The translations under genes were made by a program, and so were the position numbers. DNA of 64,000 nucleotides. Source: Planctomycetia bacterium. Lineage in GTDB: Bacteria; Planctomycetota; Planctomycetia; Pirellulales; JACPPG01. Location of the stretch: NCBI GenBank assembly GCA_016191115.1, contig JACPPG010000051.1:35860-99859 (forward strand). The letters are read 5' to 3'. Shown here piece by piece: positions 8,050 through 17,649 of the stretch (position 1 is its first letter; each line of letters opens with the position of its first letter). Under the pieces are notes generated by a model. It searched no databases. It saw nothing but the letters and a program-made list of their open reading frames with translations, and had not been told where the DNA came from.

Positions 8050-8961
8050 ATGCGTCGACTTATGATCTCCTGCGTGCTGCTATCGGTCATCGTGCTGGCA
8101 ATCTGTTCCGGTTGCGGGCAATCCGGCGCGAACCATGGCGACATGCCAGGTTCCGAAGCGATCGTCCGGTCGGCTGACGGCGGAAGCGACAAAGAGACGG
8201 CTCGGGCCGAAGGCACAGTTGACTTGGGAGGCCAGGCCGCCGCGACCAACGCCGCCGGACTCAATCGCAAGATCATCTATTCGGCCAAAGTCGACCTGAT
8301 GGTTGAGGACTTCACCGGCGTGCCGGACGAAGTGGTTGCGCTGGTCAAGAGATTCGACGCCTACGTCGCCGACTCGAACTTGTCGGGCTCATCGGGCACC
8401 AGCCGACATGGGCGATGGAAAGTTCGCGTTCCGGTCGCCCGGTTCGACGCGTTCGTCGACGCCGCTAAAGGCCTTGGCGAGTTGCGAAGCGCCAGCACCG
8501 AGTCGAAAGACGTCAGCGAGGAGTATTTCGACGTCGACGCTCGCATCCGCAACAAGACCAAGGAAGAAGAGCGGCTGCTCCAATTGCTGGAGGATCGGCC
8601 CGGCAAGCTCGGGGACGTGATCACGCTGGAACGCGAGCTGTCGCGGGTCCGCGAAGAGATCGAGCGCATGCAAGGGCGTTTGCGCGTGCTTACGGACCTT
8701 ACGTCGCTCACGACCGTGGACATTACGATTCGTGAGATTCGCGGCTACGAGCCGCCCGCTGCGCCCACGTTCGCCACGCGCGTGCGCCGCGCGTTTGCCT
8801 CGTCCGTCGCGGGCGTGCGGACATCCGGCGAGGAAACCACGATCGCGGCTGTGGCGCTGTTTCCCTGGCTGACCGTCGTCGCGGCGCTCCTGGCAATTTC
8901 CTACCCGGTCGTGCGGGCAATCTACCGACGGTCGCGGTCGGCTGCCAAAAGGCCGTCTTGA
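8050..8961 (+). CDS. DUF4349 domain-containing membrane-anchored protein, probable lipoprotein
   Basis: A 303-residue envelope protein. It opens with MRRLMISCVLLSVIVLAICSGCG, a signal peptide with Cys residues near its end that could be lipidated, although the lipobox is weak. The DUF4349 core follows: KIIYSAKVDLMVEDF, a coiled region with EYFDVDARIRNKTKEEERLLQLL, and RVREEIERMQGRLRVLTDLTS. A C-terminal helix LFPWLTVVAALLAISYPVV is followed by positive charges, so both ends are membrane-associated. The ATG at 8050 has a GGGGAGGA ribosome site; the frame extends upstream to 7951 without support. Function is not known. Confidence 0.88.
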   Translation: MRRLMISCVLLSVIVLAICSGCGQSGANHGDMPGSEAIVRSADGGSDKETARAEGTVDLGGQAAATNAAGLNRKIIYSAKVDLMVEDFTGVPDEVVALVKRFDAYVADSNLSGSSGTSRHGRWKVRVPVARFDAFVDAAKGLGELRSASTESKDVSEEYFDVDARIRNKTKEEERLLQLLEDRPGKLGDVITLERELSRVREEIERMQGRLRVLTDLTSLTTVDITIREIRGYEPPAAPTFATRVRRAFASSVAGVRTSGEETTIAAVALFPWLTVVAALLAISYPVVRAIYRRSRSAAKRPS

Positions 8962-9013
8962 GTCGGTCTTCGCTGGATTCTTCCTGCGAACCGCGCGCTC
9001 GGCGCGCAAAAAA

Positions 9014-9051
9014 AGGTCATGGTAACTCGATCCGTCGACTTACCATGACCT
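9014..9051. terminator. strong stem-loop after the DUF4349 gene
   Basis: AGGTCATGGTAA (9014-9025) is perfectly complementary to TTACCATGACCT (9040-9051) around a 14-base loop. It starts 53 bases past the stop of the DUF4349 gene and is preceded by a run of A, so it could terminate transcripts from the right. There is no T-run after it, so rho-independent action on the plus strand is uncertain. Confidence 0.45.
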
Positions 9052-9202
9052 CTATCCTGAAACGGAGCGGGCCCCAAGGGACCGCCCCGCCCTCCCGGCA
9101 ACGATTGTATTGCAGGTATCGGCCGTCCCGCGGTTTCGGCTGGAGACGATTCTTGCACGCCCATCGATCCCGCCGTGCGCGCCATGCGTCGCACTGCCGG
9201 TC

Positions 9203-9256
9203 GCGCAAGCAGGGAAAGAAAAACGGGCGAGCCGGTCAGGGCACGCCCGCTTGCGC
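9203..9256. other. nested hairpin in a gene-free stretch
   Basis: GCGCAAGC (9203-9210) pairs with GCTTGCGC (9249-9256), and inside it CGGGCG (9224-9229) pairs with CGCCCG (9244-9249, sharing one base). The A-rich internal stretch GGGAAAGAAAAAC is unlike the surroundings. The 8962-9374 gap has no supported gene. This could be the terminator of the leftward Cys-rich gene's transcript (117 bases past its stop) or a small RNA. Confidence 0.35.
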
Positions 9257-9374
9257 TACTCGACCTGGGCGATTTGTGCGCCTTCCCAGTCTCCCCACTG
9301 GTCTGCGCCGAACCGCTCCGGACGAGTGCGACCGAAGGTTTTTTGCAGGCAACTGGAAAGGCCGAGCAGCTCTC

Positions 9375-10130
9375 CTAGAACGCGCGTTCGAGCGTAGGGC
9401 TCGGCGGCTCCTCGATCGAGGGTCCGACCGGCTCCGCCGGTTCCTCGAACGTTCTCGGCGACGCCGGCTCGTCCGTCACGTCGGACTCGTACGCGCCGTC
9501 GACCGCAACGTCGCCGTCCCAGGCGTCGGCAGTAGTGCCCAAACAGCAAGCGGGCGCGGCAGGCAGGCATGTCCAGCCGCAGCAGGCCATCGCCCGACAC
9601 AGCCGCCGCATGTAGCGGCGGTAGGCACACGGGCGGACGCAAGGCGGCGGGCAAGCCGGCGCACACGCCGCAGGCTCGCACGCCGCGAGGCAGCCAGCCC
9701 CACAGGCCCAACGAGCGCGCAAGCGCCAGCCGCACGGTCGAGGGCCAAAGCACCCAATGCCGTAGGGCAAGTCGGCCGGGCCGCTAAAGCAGCCGTAGCC
9801 GCCAGGAAGCCCAAGCCCCACGGGCGCGTAGCCGTAGTCGTTGAAGCCCGCGTACGCGGCCGGCAAATACGCGGCGTACCCGTACAGCGGATATCCACCG
9901 TAATTGTAGCCACCGAAACCGAAGCCGACCGGGTTAGCGCCGTATCCACCGCCGGCGTAGGCCATCGTTCCGCCTGGATCGACCGGCGGGTAGTTGGCGT
10001 CAGCCGCAAGGGCGGCTCGGCGCATGCGGTGCAAGGCCTTCGCATCCTCGGCCAGCGCCAGCCCAAGGAATGCCGCCAATGTGCCACAGATTACCCATCG
10101 GCTGCTTACCCGATGCCAAAAACGCGACAT
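9375..10130 (-). CDS. secreted Gly/Tyr- and Cys-rich protein of unknown function
   Basis: A 251-residue protein starting at ATG 10130, with a signal peptide (WVICGTLAAFLGLALAEDA). The mature part is low complexity: a Gly/Tyr segment (YAGGGYGANPVGFGFGGY, YPLYGYAAYLPAAYAG), then a Cys/Pro/Ala segment with about 20 Cys (GAGCLAACEPAACAPACPPP, CAMACCGW-like runs), and an acidic Pro/Glu tail (EEPAEPVGPSIEEPPSP). This composition suggests an extracellular or cell-surface structural protein cross-linked by disulfides. No family is recognised. It stands alone, opposite in direction to both neighbours. The longer frame to 10217 is not supported. Confidence 0.7.
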   Translation of the reverse strand: MSRFWHRVSSRWVICGTLAAFLGLALAEDAKALHRMRRAALAADANYPPVDPGGTMAYAGGGYGANPVGFGFGGYNYGGYPLYGYAAYLPAAYAGFNDYGYAPVGLGLPGGYGCFSGPADLPYGIGCFGPRPCGWRLRARWACGAGCLAACEPAACAPACPPPCVRPCAYRRYMRRLCRAMACCGWTCLPAAPACCLGTTADAWDGDVAVDGAYESDVTDEPASPRTFEEPAEPVGPSIEEPPSPTLERAF

Positions 10131-10484
10131 GCTCTGTCTCCCTCGCGATTGGCCCCAAGGGTTACGCGGCGCACGTCGCCCATTCGGGCCCTGGCGGAGT
10201 GGAAACATGATCCACATGGCTCGCGGGTTGGCTACCGCGGCGGCCGCTTTTGGGCGACGTGCATCCTGGGAAACATGGCTCGCGGATGCCGGTAGAGCAA
10301 ACGCAACCGTTTATTTTTCGCCATCTTTCCAGATTTGACATCCGCGCCGGGATGCGGCTTTACGCGCCTATCCCCCGGCTGAGATACGACTTGCTGCTAG
10401 AATAACGGCCGCGGCTCCGCATGGTGTGTTTTCACCACGCGGGCACTTGCGCTGATTGTGCCGAATGTGAGGTTCGTGAACCCC
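10131..10484. other. divergent promoter gap with a 13-bp direct repeat
   Basis: The gap lies between two divergent genes. ACATGGCTCGCGG occurs at 10214-10226 and again at 10273-10285, 59 bases apart on the same strand. The section 10305-10335 is locally AT-rich (CCGTTTATTTTTCGCC), as expected of a promoter. No coding sequence is seen. Confidence 0.4.
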
Positions 10485-11387
10485 ATGCCGATCGCGACGA
10501 TCGAAGCAACCTCGATTGATGCCCTGACCCTGGCGATCCCCGCTGTCGCGATCGCCGGGGTCCTTGCCATCGCCTGGCCGCGCGTCCGTGGCACCACGCT
10601 CGTTGGTCCGTGGTGCTGGGCTGTTGCGTCGCTTGTCGCCGTCGCGGGAGTCGACGCCCTCCTGCCCGAGACCGCGCGGGCAGCAGCGAATCCCGGGCTC
10701 AATCCGGCCCGCTACATCGCAGCCGTGTCGACCTTTTGCCCCGTCATGGCCATCCTGGGGGCCAAGCGTCCACAGGATCGTGCCTGGCAGTTTGTTGTGC
10801 TGACCATGCTCGTGGTCTTGGCGTTGCCTGGGCTCGAGGCGTTATTGTTCGGAACGGGTCGTGCGATTGCGCCCCACGCCGCACGCCGCTGGTTCTTGGC
10901 CGCCCTGGTGTTCGTCGGCTGGTTGAACTATCTGCCGACGCGACGGTGGCTGTCGAGCTGCTTGTACGCCGCTGCGCAACTGATGCTACTGGCCGAGCAA
11001 TTGCCCGTGCCGTTCTCGATCGACCCCGCGGTTGCCGTGCGCGGCGCGCTGGCGCTCGCGGCGCTTGCAGCGCTATGGGCTCTGATCGCCGGCTGGCTCC
11101 GCCGGCCGGCGGATGATCCGTTTGACCGGCTGTGGCGCGATTTCCGCAACTCCTTCGGCGCCTTGTGGGCCTTCCGCGTGCAAGATCGAGTGCGCGCCGC
11201 GGCGGGGGCGACGGCCGCGCTCGGCTGGAGCCACTTCTTACCCGCGCCATCCGATGCCGACGGGGCGTCGAAGCCATCGATAGACGAACGGCAGGCCGCC
11301 GAGCAGACGTTCTTGTCGCTCCTGCGACGGTTTGTCTCGCAGGAGTGGATCGACGCGCGTTGGGTCGCCCCGTCGACACAGACATGA
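10485..11387 (+). CDS. hypothetical multi-pass membrane protein
   Basis: A 300-residue protein with about seven hydrophobic helices (for example LTLAIPAVAIAGVLAIAW, WCWAVASLVAVAGVDALL, FVVLTMLVVLALPGLEALL, WFLAALVFVGWLNYL, ALALAALAALWALIAGWL) and a soluble tail of about 80 residues after the last (DDPFDRLWRDFRNSFGALWAFRVQDRVRAAA...FLSLLRRFVSQEWIDARW). No named domain is recognised. The start is uncertain: ATG 10485 with GAGG 13 bases upstream, or GTG 10458 in the same frame. The right flank (11388-11571) holds two palindromes and no gene. Confidence 0.7.
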   Translation: MPIATIEATSIDALTLAIPAVAIAGVLAIAWPRVRGTTLVGPWCWAVASLVAVAGVDALLPETARAAANPGLNPARYIAAVSTFCPVMAILGAKRPQDRAWQFVVLTMLVVLALPGLEALLFGTGRAIAPHAARRWFLAALVFVGWLNYLPTRRWLSSCLYAAAQLMLLAEQLPVPFSIDPAVAVRGALALAALAALWALIAGWLRRPADDPFDRLWRDFRNSFGALWAFRVQDRVRAAAGATAALGWSHFLPAPSDADGASKPSIDERQAAEQTFLSLLRRFVSQEWIDARWVAPSTQT

Positions 11388-11430
11388 TGCGCGTCGCCTC
11401 GCGCGAAGAAAAGCGATCCGGCCGATTAGC

Positions 11431-11456
11431 GAGCCGCCGCGTTCATCCCGGCGGTC
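11431..11456. repeat. GCCGCCGGG...CCCGGCGGTCC palindrome, copy 1
   Basis: GAGCCGCCGCGTTCATCCCG followed by GCGGTCC is a member of a dispersed family whose consensus looks like GAGCCGCCGGGTTTATCCCG plus GCGGTCC. Further copies are at 11504-11535, 23665-23690, 26791-26818 and 30362-30389. It is about 45 bases past the end of the membrane-protein gene. Confidence 0.6.
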
Positions 11457-11503
11457 CTTCCGCCATTGCCACAATCGGTGTGCGAAGCGTCGGGTGCCGT
11501 AGA

Positions 11504-11535
11504 GAGGACCTCCGGGATAAACTCCGGAGGCTCGC
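11504..11535. repeat. CCTCCGG-GATAAACT-CCGGAGG palindrome, copy 2 of the same family
   Basis: Inverted orientation relative to the copy at 11431, with arms CCTCCGG (11509-11515) and CCGGAGG (11524-11530). The two copies form a head-to-head pair just past the stop of the lipoprotein gene on the other strand, so they sit between two convergent genes and may act as terminators. Confidence 0.6.
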
Positions 11536-11571
11536 AATGCGAGAGAGCGTCGCACACGCCGCCAGGCGCGC

Positions 11572-12828
11572 TTATCGCGGCGCCGCGGGCACGGAGACGT
11601 CGGGCGGCGTCACCACATTCAGCGAGCTGGACGCCGTCGAGTTGCCGTAACGATCGTCAGACGGCGCCGCCTTCGTGGCCGGCGTGGCTGGAGAGGCAGT
11701 CACCTCGGTCGGTACAGTGGCGGGAATGGCGGTCGCTGCCGGGGAGGGCGAGCCCGACGCGGGCGCGTCATAGCTGGCCGGGCGCACGCCCGAGCCAGTC
11801 GCTCCATAGCCACCAGGGACGCTGCCACCGGGCGTCGCGGGCACGTAATCTCTCGTGCCGCCCGGGCGATAGGGTTCAGTCGAAGCCGGCGCGGTCGTCG
11901 AAGGATAGCTCGACGGTGGGTACGCAGTTCCTCCGGTGGCGGCAGGCGGTGCCCCGGTGACGCCGCTTCCGTAGCTTCCTGCGCTAGCGCCGCCATAGCG
12001 GTCATCGCCCGGCGCGCTGGCAGCCGGAGGCGGCGCGCTATTCGGATAGGTCGACGCGGTCGGCGCCGACGTGTCGTACCGCGAGTAGCGGCTATCGGCG
12101 GTTCGTAGCGCCGGGTCGCTTGCCGGCGCGCCCGGATCGGATGCAGGCGCGCCCGGCTGGGCATACGCCCCGGCTGCATCAGGATAGGACGCGGCCGGTG
12201 GCGCGGAGGCGTAGGCGCTGGCTGCCCCCGATCCACCGTACGCCGAGGGCGTCGTGCCATACCCGCCGGTACCATAGGAACCGGCCGGAGTGCCGTAGCT
12301 GCCCGCGCTGGCGGTGGCTGCTGGGTTGCCGTAGGGACCCTCTTGCGGTGCGACGGCGCTCCCGGCCGTCGGATACGCCGTTGCCGGATAAGCTCCGGCC
12401 GCGGACGGGTAAGTGTTCGCGCCATATTGTGGCGCCGCGCCAGCGCCGTAGGCCGGCGCCGCGCCGGTGCCGTACGTCGATGCCGTGCCGTAGGCCGGCA
12501 TCGTGCCGTGCGCGGTTGCCGCTTGCGGGCCATAGGCGCCGGCGGCGGCCGAGGCCGCCTCGGGATACATGCCGCCGTAGCTCGGTTGCGGCGTGGTGGC
12601 GTAGTTGTTGCCCACGTTGTACGGCTGGGTGCCGCTTGAGGGGAGCTGCACGTTAGGCGAGGCCTGGCTCTGATATTCCGGCGGCGCCTGCCCGCCGCCC
12701 GGATAGGCCTGCGACATGCCTGCCTGTGAGCTCTTCCTGGCCCAGGGCCAGTTGACGCCACTTTGGCAACCGGTCATCGCCACGATCAAGAGGCCGACGG
12801 TCGTTGCCCGCACAGCATGAGAGTGCAT
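11572..12828 (-). CDS. low-complexity Ala/Tyr/Gly/Pro-rich lipoprotein
   Basis: A 418-residue protein starting at ATG 12828, with a lipoprotein signal: VGLLIVAMTGC gives a lipobox with Cys as the anchor. The mature chain is almost wholly low complexity, with irregular repeats of YG, AYG and SYG (for example AYGTASTYGTGAAPAYGAGA, PQYGANTYPSAAGAYPATAY) separated by Pro/Ser/Ala. Tyr spaced every few residues in a Gly/Ala/Pro context resembles structural or adhesive surface proteins. No globular domain is visible. The longer frame to 12897 is unsupported. The 12829-13215 gap upstream shows no gene. Confidence 0.75.
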   Translation of the reverse strand: MHSHAVRATTVGLLIVAMTGCQSGVNWPWARKSSQAGMSQAYPGGGQAPPEYQSQASPNVQLPSSGTQPYNVGNNYATTPQPSYGGMYPEAASAAAGAYGPQAATAHGTMPAYGTASTYGTGAAPAYGAGAAPQYGANTYPSAAGAYPATAYPTAGSAVAPQEGPYGNPAATASAGSYGTPAGSYGTGGYGTTPSAYGGSGAASAYASAPPAASYPDAAGAYAQPGAPASDPGAPASDPALRTADSRYSRYDTSAPTASTYPNSAPPPAASAPGDDRYGGASAGSYGSGVTGAPPAATGGTAYPPSSYPSTTAPASTEPYRPGGTRDYVPATPGGSVPGGYGATGSGVRPASYDAPASGSPSPAATAIPATVPTEVTASPATPATKAAPSDDRYGNSTASSSLNVVTPPDVSVPAAPR

Positions 12829-13215
12829 TATTTGCTCGCCCTGTGTTGGACCAATGGCAGGGAGACAAGTTCGCCGGCGCGACTGTCCCGACGTCACCGC
12901 GTGGGCGCACTTGGCTTCCCTGGGAAGTTGACGAGATGTGAGCCGCGCGGCCGATTCGGGCGAACGCCCACTCGGCCGTCGTCATGAGACATGTATCGGA
13001 GCCGCGCGACGATCCACTCGATAAAAATGGGAAGGTTCGCCCATTCGACAAGGGAAACGCCACCGGCGCGGGCGCGGATTATAGAGGCCCCCCTGCGCCG
13101 GTCAACAGCAGAATCGGGGCACCGACGGCGATAGCAGCCGCCGCTGGCGCCACGCGCGCCAGCAGCGCTGGTCCACGGGCTATCGACGAGTCGCGAATCG
13201 CCAGCTTGCGTTGGG
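12829..13215. other. intergenic gap, no gene seen
   Basis: Short frames here do not show consistent coding usage. The lipoprotein promoter must lie in the left half; the right half lies past the stop of the superoxide dismutase gene. Confidence 0.5.
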
Positions 13216-13827
13216 CTACCGTTTGGCAGCGGCGAACCGCTCGGCGACCGCCGGCCAGTTGATCACGTTCCAGAAGGCGGCCACGTAGTCCGGCCGCCGG
13301 TTCTGGTACTTCAGATAGTACGCGTGCTCCCACACGTCGAGTCCCAGCACGGGCGTATTGCCGTGCATCAAGGGGCTGTCCTGATTGGGAGTGCTCTCGA
13401 CCACCAGCTTCTTGTTCTTGTCGAGGCTGAGCCAGGCCCAGCCGCTGCCGAAACGCGTGGCGGCCGCCTTGGCGAAAGCTTCCTTGAACGCGTCAAAGCC
13501 CCCGAGGTCCTGCTTGATCGCATCGGCCAGCGGGCCCGACGGCTGGCCGCCCGCCTTCGGTCCCATGATCGTCCAGAACAGGGAATGATTGGCGTGGCCG
13601 CCGCCGTTGTTGCGGACCGGCGTGCGAATGTTCTCCGGCACCTTTTCGATCGCCGCGACCAGCGACTCGATGGGTTGATTCCCCAAGTCGGTCCCCGCGA
13701 TGGCATTGTTGAGATTCGTCACGTAAGCGGCGTGGTGCTTGTCGTGGTGAATCTGCATGGTCAGCGCGTCGATGTGTGGCTCCAAGGCGTCGAAAGCATA
13801 GGGTAGATCGGGAACGGAATAAGCCAT
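13216..13827 (-). CDS. sod: superoxide dismutase, Fe/Mn family (manganese-type residues)
   Basis: Converts superoxide to oxygen and hydrogen peroxide. The 203-residue product has all four metal ligands: His27 (MQIHHDKHH), His81 ([10 protein letters not shown]), Asp164 and His168 (DVWEHAYYL). Gly-rich NNGGGHANH and Gln in TPNQD are the residues typical of manganese enzymes rather than iron ones. GGAGCTCC before the ATG at 13827 supplies the ribosome site. The frame extends upstream to 14046 but that part is non-coding. No signal peptide is present, so it is cytoplasmic. It is a single gene, about 390 bases from the lipoprotein. Confidence 0.96.
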   Translation of the reverse strand: MAYSVPDLPYAFDALEPHIDALTMQIHHDKHHAAYVTNLNNAIAGTDLGNQPIESLVAAIEKVPENIRTPVRNNGGGHANHSLFWTIMGPKAGGQPSGPLADAIKQDLGGFDAFKEAFAKAAATRFGSGWAWLSLDKNKKLVVESTPNQDSPLMHGNTPVLGLDVWEHAYYLKYQNRRPDYVAAFWNVINWPAVAERFAAAKR

Positions 13828-14074
13828 GGTGGAGCTCCTCCGAAAATCAAGCGGTTGCGGGCAATCGTGGTGGCGCGTGCGCGCAGCATACCCGATCGCG
13901 CGCAGTCTGGCAACGAGCGGAATCCGACCGTGTGTGCCGCGGTTCGATCGACAAAGGCAAGCCGTGCCGCGCTCTCGAAACGGGCAGCCTGTCACCTGGG
14001 GCGTCGATCGCCGATTCGCGCGGCTTCGGGCGAAGCAGTGGCACACGCGCCGTCCACGACGAGATGGCCGTGAG

Positions 14075-16363
14075 CTACTTCTTTGCCCACCACGGCGCGA
14101 AGAGGTGCTTGGCGCGCTCGAGCACGCTGGTCTCCGGTCCGTCCACCGGCTCGATGGCCATCAGGTAGGCCCGCAGGCTGATCAGCAACTGCCGCGCGCG
14201 TTCGGCAGCCAGCTTCTGGCGTCGATCGCGCGCGCTGGCCGTGCGCACGGCCACCTTGATCAGGGTCCGTATGAAGCGGTGGGCGCGGACGCCGTCCGGA
14301 CCCTCGTGCCAGGCGCGCTGCTCGCTATACTCCAGCTCCATCGTGAAGTGGCTGGGCCGCTGGGCGTCGTGCAAAAAGGGGCGCGCGGGCGGGCCGCAGG
14401 TGATCGCCAGCGCCACGCGGTTGCCGGACAGCGAAGCGACGTGCGCGTGATGGTCGGCGATGAACCCGCGAAGCTTTTCCACGCTTACCGACAAAGGCAC
14501 GCCGCTGGCCAGTCGCTGCTCGACGAGCACGTCGCCCGCGGCGGGTCGGCGGCGGGGCCACTTAAGCGGCTGGTCCGCCGTCTCGTTGCCGCTCCCCAAC
14601 TGCACGACCTTGTTGCGCCCCTCCTCCTTCGCCGTCAGCAGCGCGCGGTCGGCCCGGCGAAGCATCGTGTCGGGCGTGTCGCCCGGCTGGATCTCCGTGA
14701 CGCCGAAACTGGCCGTCACCATCTTGCCCGATAGCTCGTCGTGCGGGGTTCGGCCAAATGCGCTGCGGAGCTGCTCGGCGCGACGGGCGACCGTGCCGCT
14801 ATCGCAATCGGCGCACAGCATGACGAATTCCTCGCCGCCGTACCGCGCCACCAGGTCGCCGGCCCGGCAGGAGCCCTTCAAGAGCGCCGCGAAGCTGCGG
14901 ATCACCTCGTCTCCGGCCTGGTGTCCAAAGTTGTCGTTGACTTCCTTGAAGAAGTCGATGTCGGACATGATGAGACTGCACGGGCGCTTTTTCTCGGCAT
15001 GGGCCGTCACGAAGACGTCGAGCAACCGGTCGAATTCCGACCGGTTCGCCAGTTGCGTGAGCGGGTCGCGGGTGGCCATCTCGTGCAGATTCTGGCACCG
15101 CTCCTGCAAGGTCGTCTCTTGCGACGCATCGTGCAGCACCAGCGCCAAACCCTGCACCGTGCCATCCTCGGAGTGCACCGGCATCGCGTGCGCGTCGATC
15201 GCCAGCACCCGCCCCTCGCGACCGCGCACGTTTAGCCGCCGCATCCACGGCGTGCCCGTGCGGATGCTGTAGGCGACGGGGCACTGCTCGTCTCGGATGA
15301 CGCATCCATGCTCGTCGCGCACCCGGAGCAGACTCGGCAGCCACAACCGGTGGTACACGCTTTCGCCCGATACGCCGGTCAATCGCTCGGCAGCCGGATT
15401 CCAGCGGAGGATTCGCAGCGCGGCATCGACAAAGATCACCGCGTCGTCCATGTTCTCGATCAATCGCTGCTGGAAGAGCGACTCGGCGAAAAGCTGCGGC
15501 GGCGCGGCCGCTCGGGAGTTCAAGCCCCAGGCCGCGTTCGCGGCCGACGGGTCGAGGATTTGCAGCCAGCGCCGCGGCACCAGCTCGATCAGCTTCCGCT
15601 CGTCGCATTCGTGCAATTCGCTGAACGATTTCACCAACGTTCGATCGAATTGCCGCCCGCCGTAGCTAAATAGCTCGTGCAGGGCGCGCTCGCGCGGCCG
15701 GGCCGGCCGGTACACGTGGTCGGTGGTCATGGCGTCGTAGGCGTCCACGATCGACAGCATCCGGGCGCCCAGCGGGATTTCCTCTCCCGCGGCCGACAGC
15801 CCTTCCTTGGTGCCGTCGAACCAGGCCCGCGCGTGCATCACGATTTCCTGCACGCCCTGACTGGCGCAGCAGCCGCGGAGGATTTCCAAGCCCATGAGCC
15901 AGTGGCCGTCCATCACCGCGGTTTCTTGCCGCGACAGAGGGCAAGGCTTGGCAAGTATCTGGTCCGGCACGCCGATCTTGCCGATGTCGTGCAACAGCGC
16001 GGCCACTTCGATCTCGTCGCGCCGCTCCTGCGGCAGCCCGAGCCGATGCGCCCACACCGAGCAGTTCAACGCCACGCGCAAGCAGTGCCTGGCCGTCGGC
16101 TCGTGCTTCCATTTGAGCGCAGCGTACAGGCTGCTGGCGATGCCCAGCCGCACCTGGATCAGATTGTTCTCCTGGGTCGTGCTGAGCTTGAGCGACGATC
16201 CTCGCCCGAAGTGCGGCGGATCGTCCAGATCGGCCAGTAAATCGGTCAGCTCGGCCACGCGCTCTTCGGGCGCGACGACGTCGCTCGACGGAGGTTGGTG
16301 CAAGTCGTTGCGCGGGGCTTCTTGCACCTCGCTAGTGGGACTCGCGGAAAGAGATGGGTCCAT
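14075..16363 (-). CDS. HD-domain, PAS and GGDEF protein (probable diguanylate cyclase)
   Basis: A 762-residue signalling protein without membrane segments. An HD phosphohydrolase domain comes first ([13 protein letters not shown] at about 122-134). The place where HD-GYP enzymes have their GYP motif reads [13 protein letters not shown], so c-di-GMP hydrolysis is doubtful. A PAS domain follows at about 300-415 ([30 protein letters not shown]). The GGDEF domain spans about 430-590, with the active GGEEF at 509-513 and an RxxD product-inhibition site at 500-503, five residues before it. The C-terminal 150 residues are unassigned. It therefore probably makes c-di-GMP. ATG 16363 was preferred over the frame start at 16438. 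Confidence 0.9.
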   Translation of the reverse strand: MDPSLSASPTSEVQEAPRNDLHQPPSSDVVAPEERVAELTDLLADLDDPPHFGRGSSLKLSTTQENNLIQVRLGIASSLYAALKWKHEPTARHCLRVALNCSVWAHRLGLPQERRDEIEVAALLHDIGKIGVPDQILAKPCPLSRQETAVMDGHWLMGLEILRGCCASQGVQEIVMHARAWFDGTKEGLSAAGEEIPLGARMLSIVDAYDAMTTDHVYRPARPRERALHELFSYGGRQFDRTLVKSFSELHECDERKLIELVPRRWLQILDPSAANAAWGLNSRAAAPPQLFAESLFQQRLIENMDDAVIFVDAALRILRWNPAAERLTGVSGESVYHRLWLPSLLRVRDEHGCVIRDEQCPVAYSIRTGTPWMRRLNVRGREGRVLAIDAHAMPVHSEDGTVQGLALVLHDASQETTLQERCQNLHEMATRDPLTQLANRSEFDRLLDVFVTAHAEKKRPCSLIMSDIDFFKEVNDNFGHQAGDEVIRSFAALLKGSCRAGDLVARYGGEEFVMLCADCDSGTVARRAEQLRSAFGRTPHDELSGKMVTASFGVTEIQPGDTPDTMLRRADRALLTAKEEGRNKVVQLGSGNETADQPLKWPRRRPAAGDVLVEQRLASGVPLSVSVEKLRGFIADHHAHVASLSGNRVALAITCGPPARPFLHDAQRPSHFTMELEYSEQRAWHEGPDGVRAHRFIRTLIKVAVRTASARDRRQKLAAERARQLLISLRAYLMAIEPVDGPETSVLERAKHLFAPWWAKK

Positions 16364-16663
16364 CAAGTGTGTCCAGGGTGCAACATCAAGGAAGCATAGA
16401 GAAGACTGCCGCGACGACGCGTTCGCCCCGCCGCGCATGCGGCCGGCGCTGCTGGCAGAGAACCTCTTGGAACCCTAGGTCACGTCCGCCTAACCGTCAA
16501 AAGCCGCGAGCCTTCGCCAATTAAGATGGGCCCGCCGCTCGCCTCAAGAAATCGATTGGCGCGATTGCGCCGGCTTTTGGGCGGTTGGGCTAGGGTGCTC
16601 TGCGCATTCCAATGGAGGACACTGGCGGCTCGACAGAGGGGTCACGCCATCCCAACGCCACGG
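16364..16663. other. intergenic gap, no gene seen
   Basis: The gap separates the start of the GGDEF gene from the end of the methyltransferase-like gene. GGGCTAGGGTGCTCTGCGCA at 16585-16604 resembles one half of the GTAGGGTGC palindromes at 22308 and 60906. Nothing else is supported. Confidence 0.4.
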
Positions 16664-17389
16664 TCATTCCGCCGCCTGAGTTCGCTCGTTGGCCAGCAAA
16701 GCGCTTTTCCAGTCGACGCATCGCGGCAGGTGGAATGAGAAGCACGTCGCTTGGGCTGGCGCGCTCGGCACGGCGGCGTGCCGGCGACGAAAGAAACGTA
16801 AAAGCAGCGTGTAAAGCCCGCCGCGCCATCGCGAGCTTGCCACGGCTCGTTGTTGAAACGCATCGACGAATCGGCCCGCGCTGTCGGCGAACCGCGGAGG
16901 CGCCGGCGGTCGACAGGCCACCAGGTACAGGCTGGCCGGAAAGTCGGCGTCTCCCTGCCACCCAACGACCGCGCCATCCAGCCCCGCAACCAATCGTTCG
17001 AGCCCCAGCGGCGTCAGCACGCGAGAGAGGCCGGCCTGCGGCCGCGCGCCGGCCGTATCGACGGTCATTAGCGCCATACCCCCCGGCGCCAACGCCGCTA
17101 GAGCAACGTCCAACACCCCCGAGGCCTCGTCCAACCGCCGCACGAGGTCCAGGCAGATGACAGCTCCGAACGACTCGGCGGCGAGCGGCACGTGCGGCAG
17201 GTCGATTTCCTCGTCAGCAAGCGCCGCCGCGGGAAGCTGGCACCGCACCAGCGTTTCGCAAGCGAGCAACCGCCTGAGTGCTAACGCTGCCTCGCCGTCC
17301 GCATCCGGCCCTGTCAACCAGGCGGTCGGTCCCTCGAGCTGGAGTGTCTGGACGGCGGCGGCAAGAAATCGCCCAACACAATCGCGCAT
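16664..17389 (-). CDS. methyltransferase-like protein (degenerate class I SAM fold)
   Basis: A 241-residue protein. The segment LPLAAESFGAVICLDLVRRL-like (PHVPLAAESFGAVICLDLVR) followed by DVALAALAPGGMALMTVD matches the post-motif-I half of Methyltransf_11-type domains. The Gly-rich SAM loop expected before it is weak (WLTGPDADGEA), so SAM binding is uncertain. The C-terminal 90 residues (FADSAGRFVDAFQQRAVASS...RFFRRRHAAV) are basic and unassigned. AGGAAGG precedes the ATG. It is transcribed away from the divergent membrane-protein gene at 17650. Confidence 0.6.
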   Translation of the reverse strand: MRDCVGRFLAAAVQTLQLEGPTAWLTGPDADGEAALALRRLLACETLVRCQLPAAALADEEIDLPHVPLAAESFGAVICLDLVRRLDEASGVLDVALAALAPGGMALMTVDTAGARPQAGLSRVLTPLGLERLVAGLDGAVVGWQGDADFPASLYLVACRPPAPPRFADSAGRFVDAFQQRAVASSRWRGGLYTLLLRFFRRRHAAVPSAPAQATCFSFHLPRCVDWKSALLANERTQAAE

Positions 17390-17649
17390 ACGACCTTCCT
17401 TTGGCGGGCGGCCCGGGCGGCAAGGTATCGCCAGGATCGGCCGAGGGTCAATGCGGAACCGATTGCCAGCAGTGCTAGCAAAAGCATGAAAGTAGAGAGC
17501 GACAGCCCGGCGCGCCGAAAGTCACAACAGACCCGCAAAGGCGCGCGCCGGGCGGTCTCCCCGCGCCCGCTGCCCCCCGAGTCCTGCCGCAAGATCCGCC
17601 TTCGGGCGGCCCCGCGTCTCCTCCGCTTGCCCCTCGCCCGCGAACGCTC

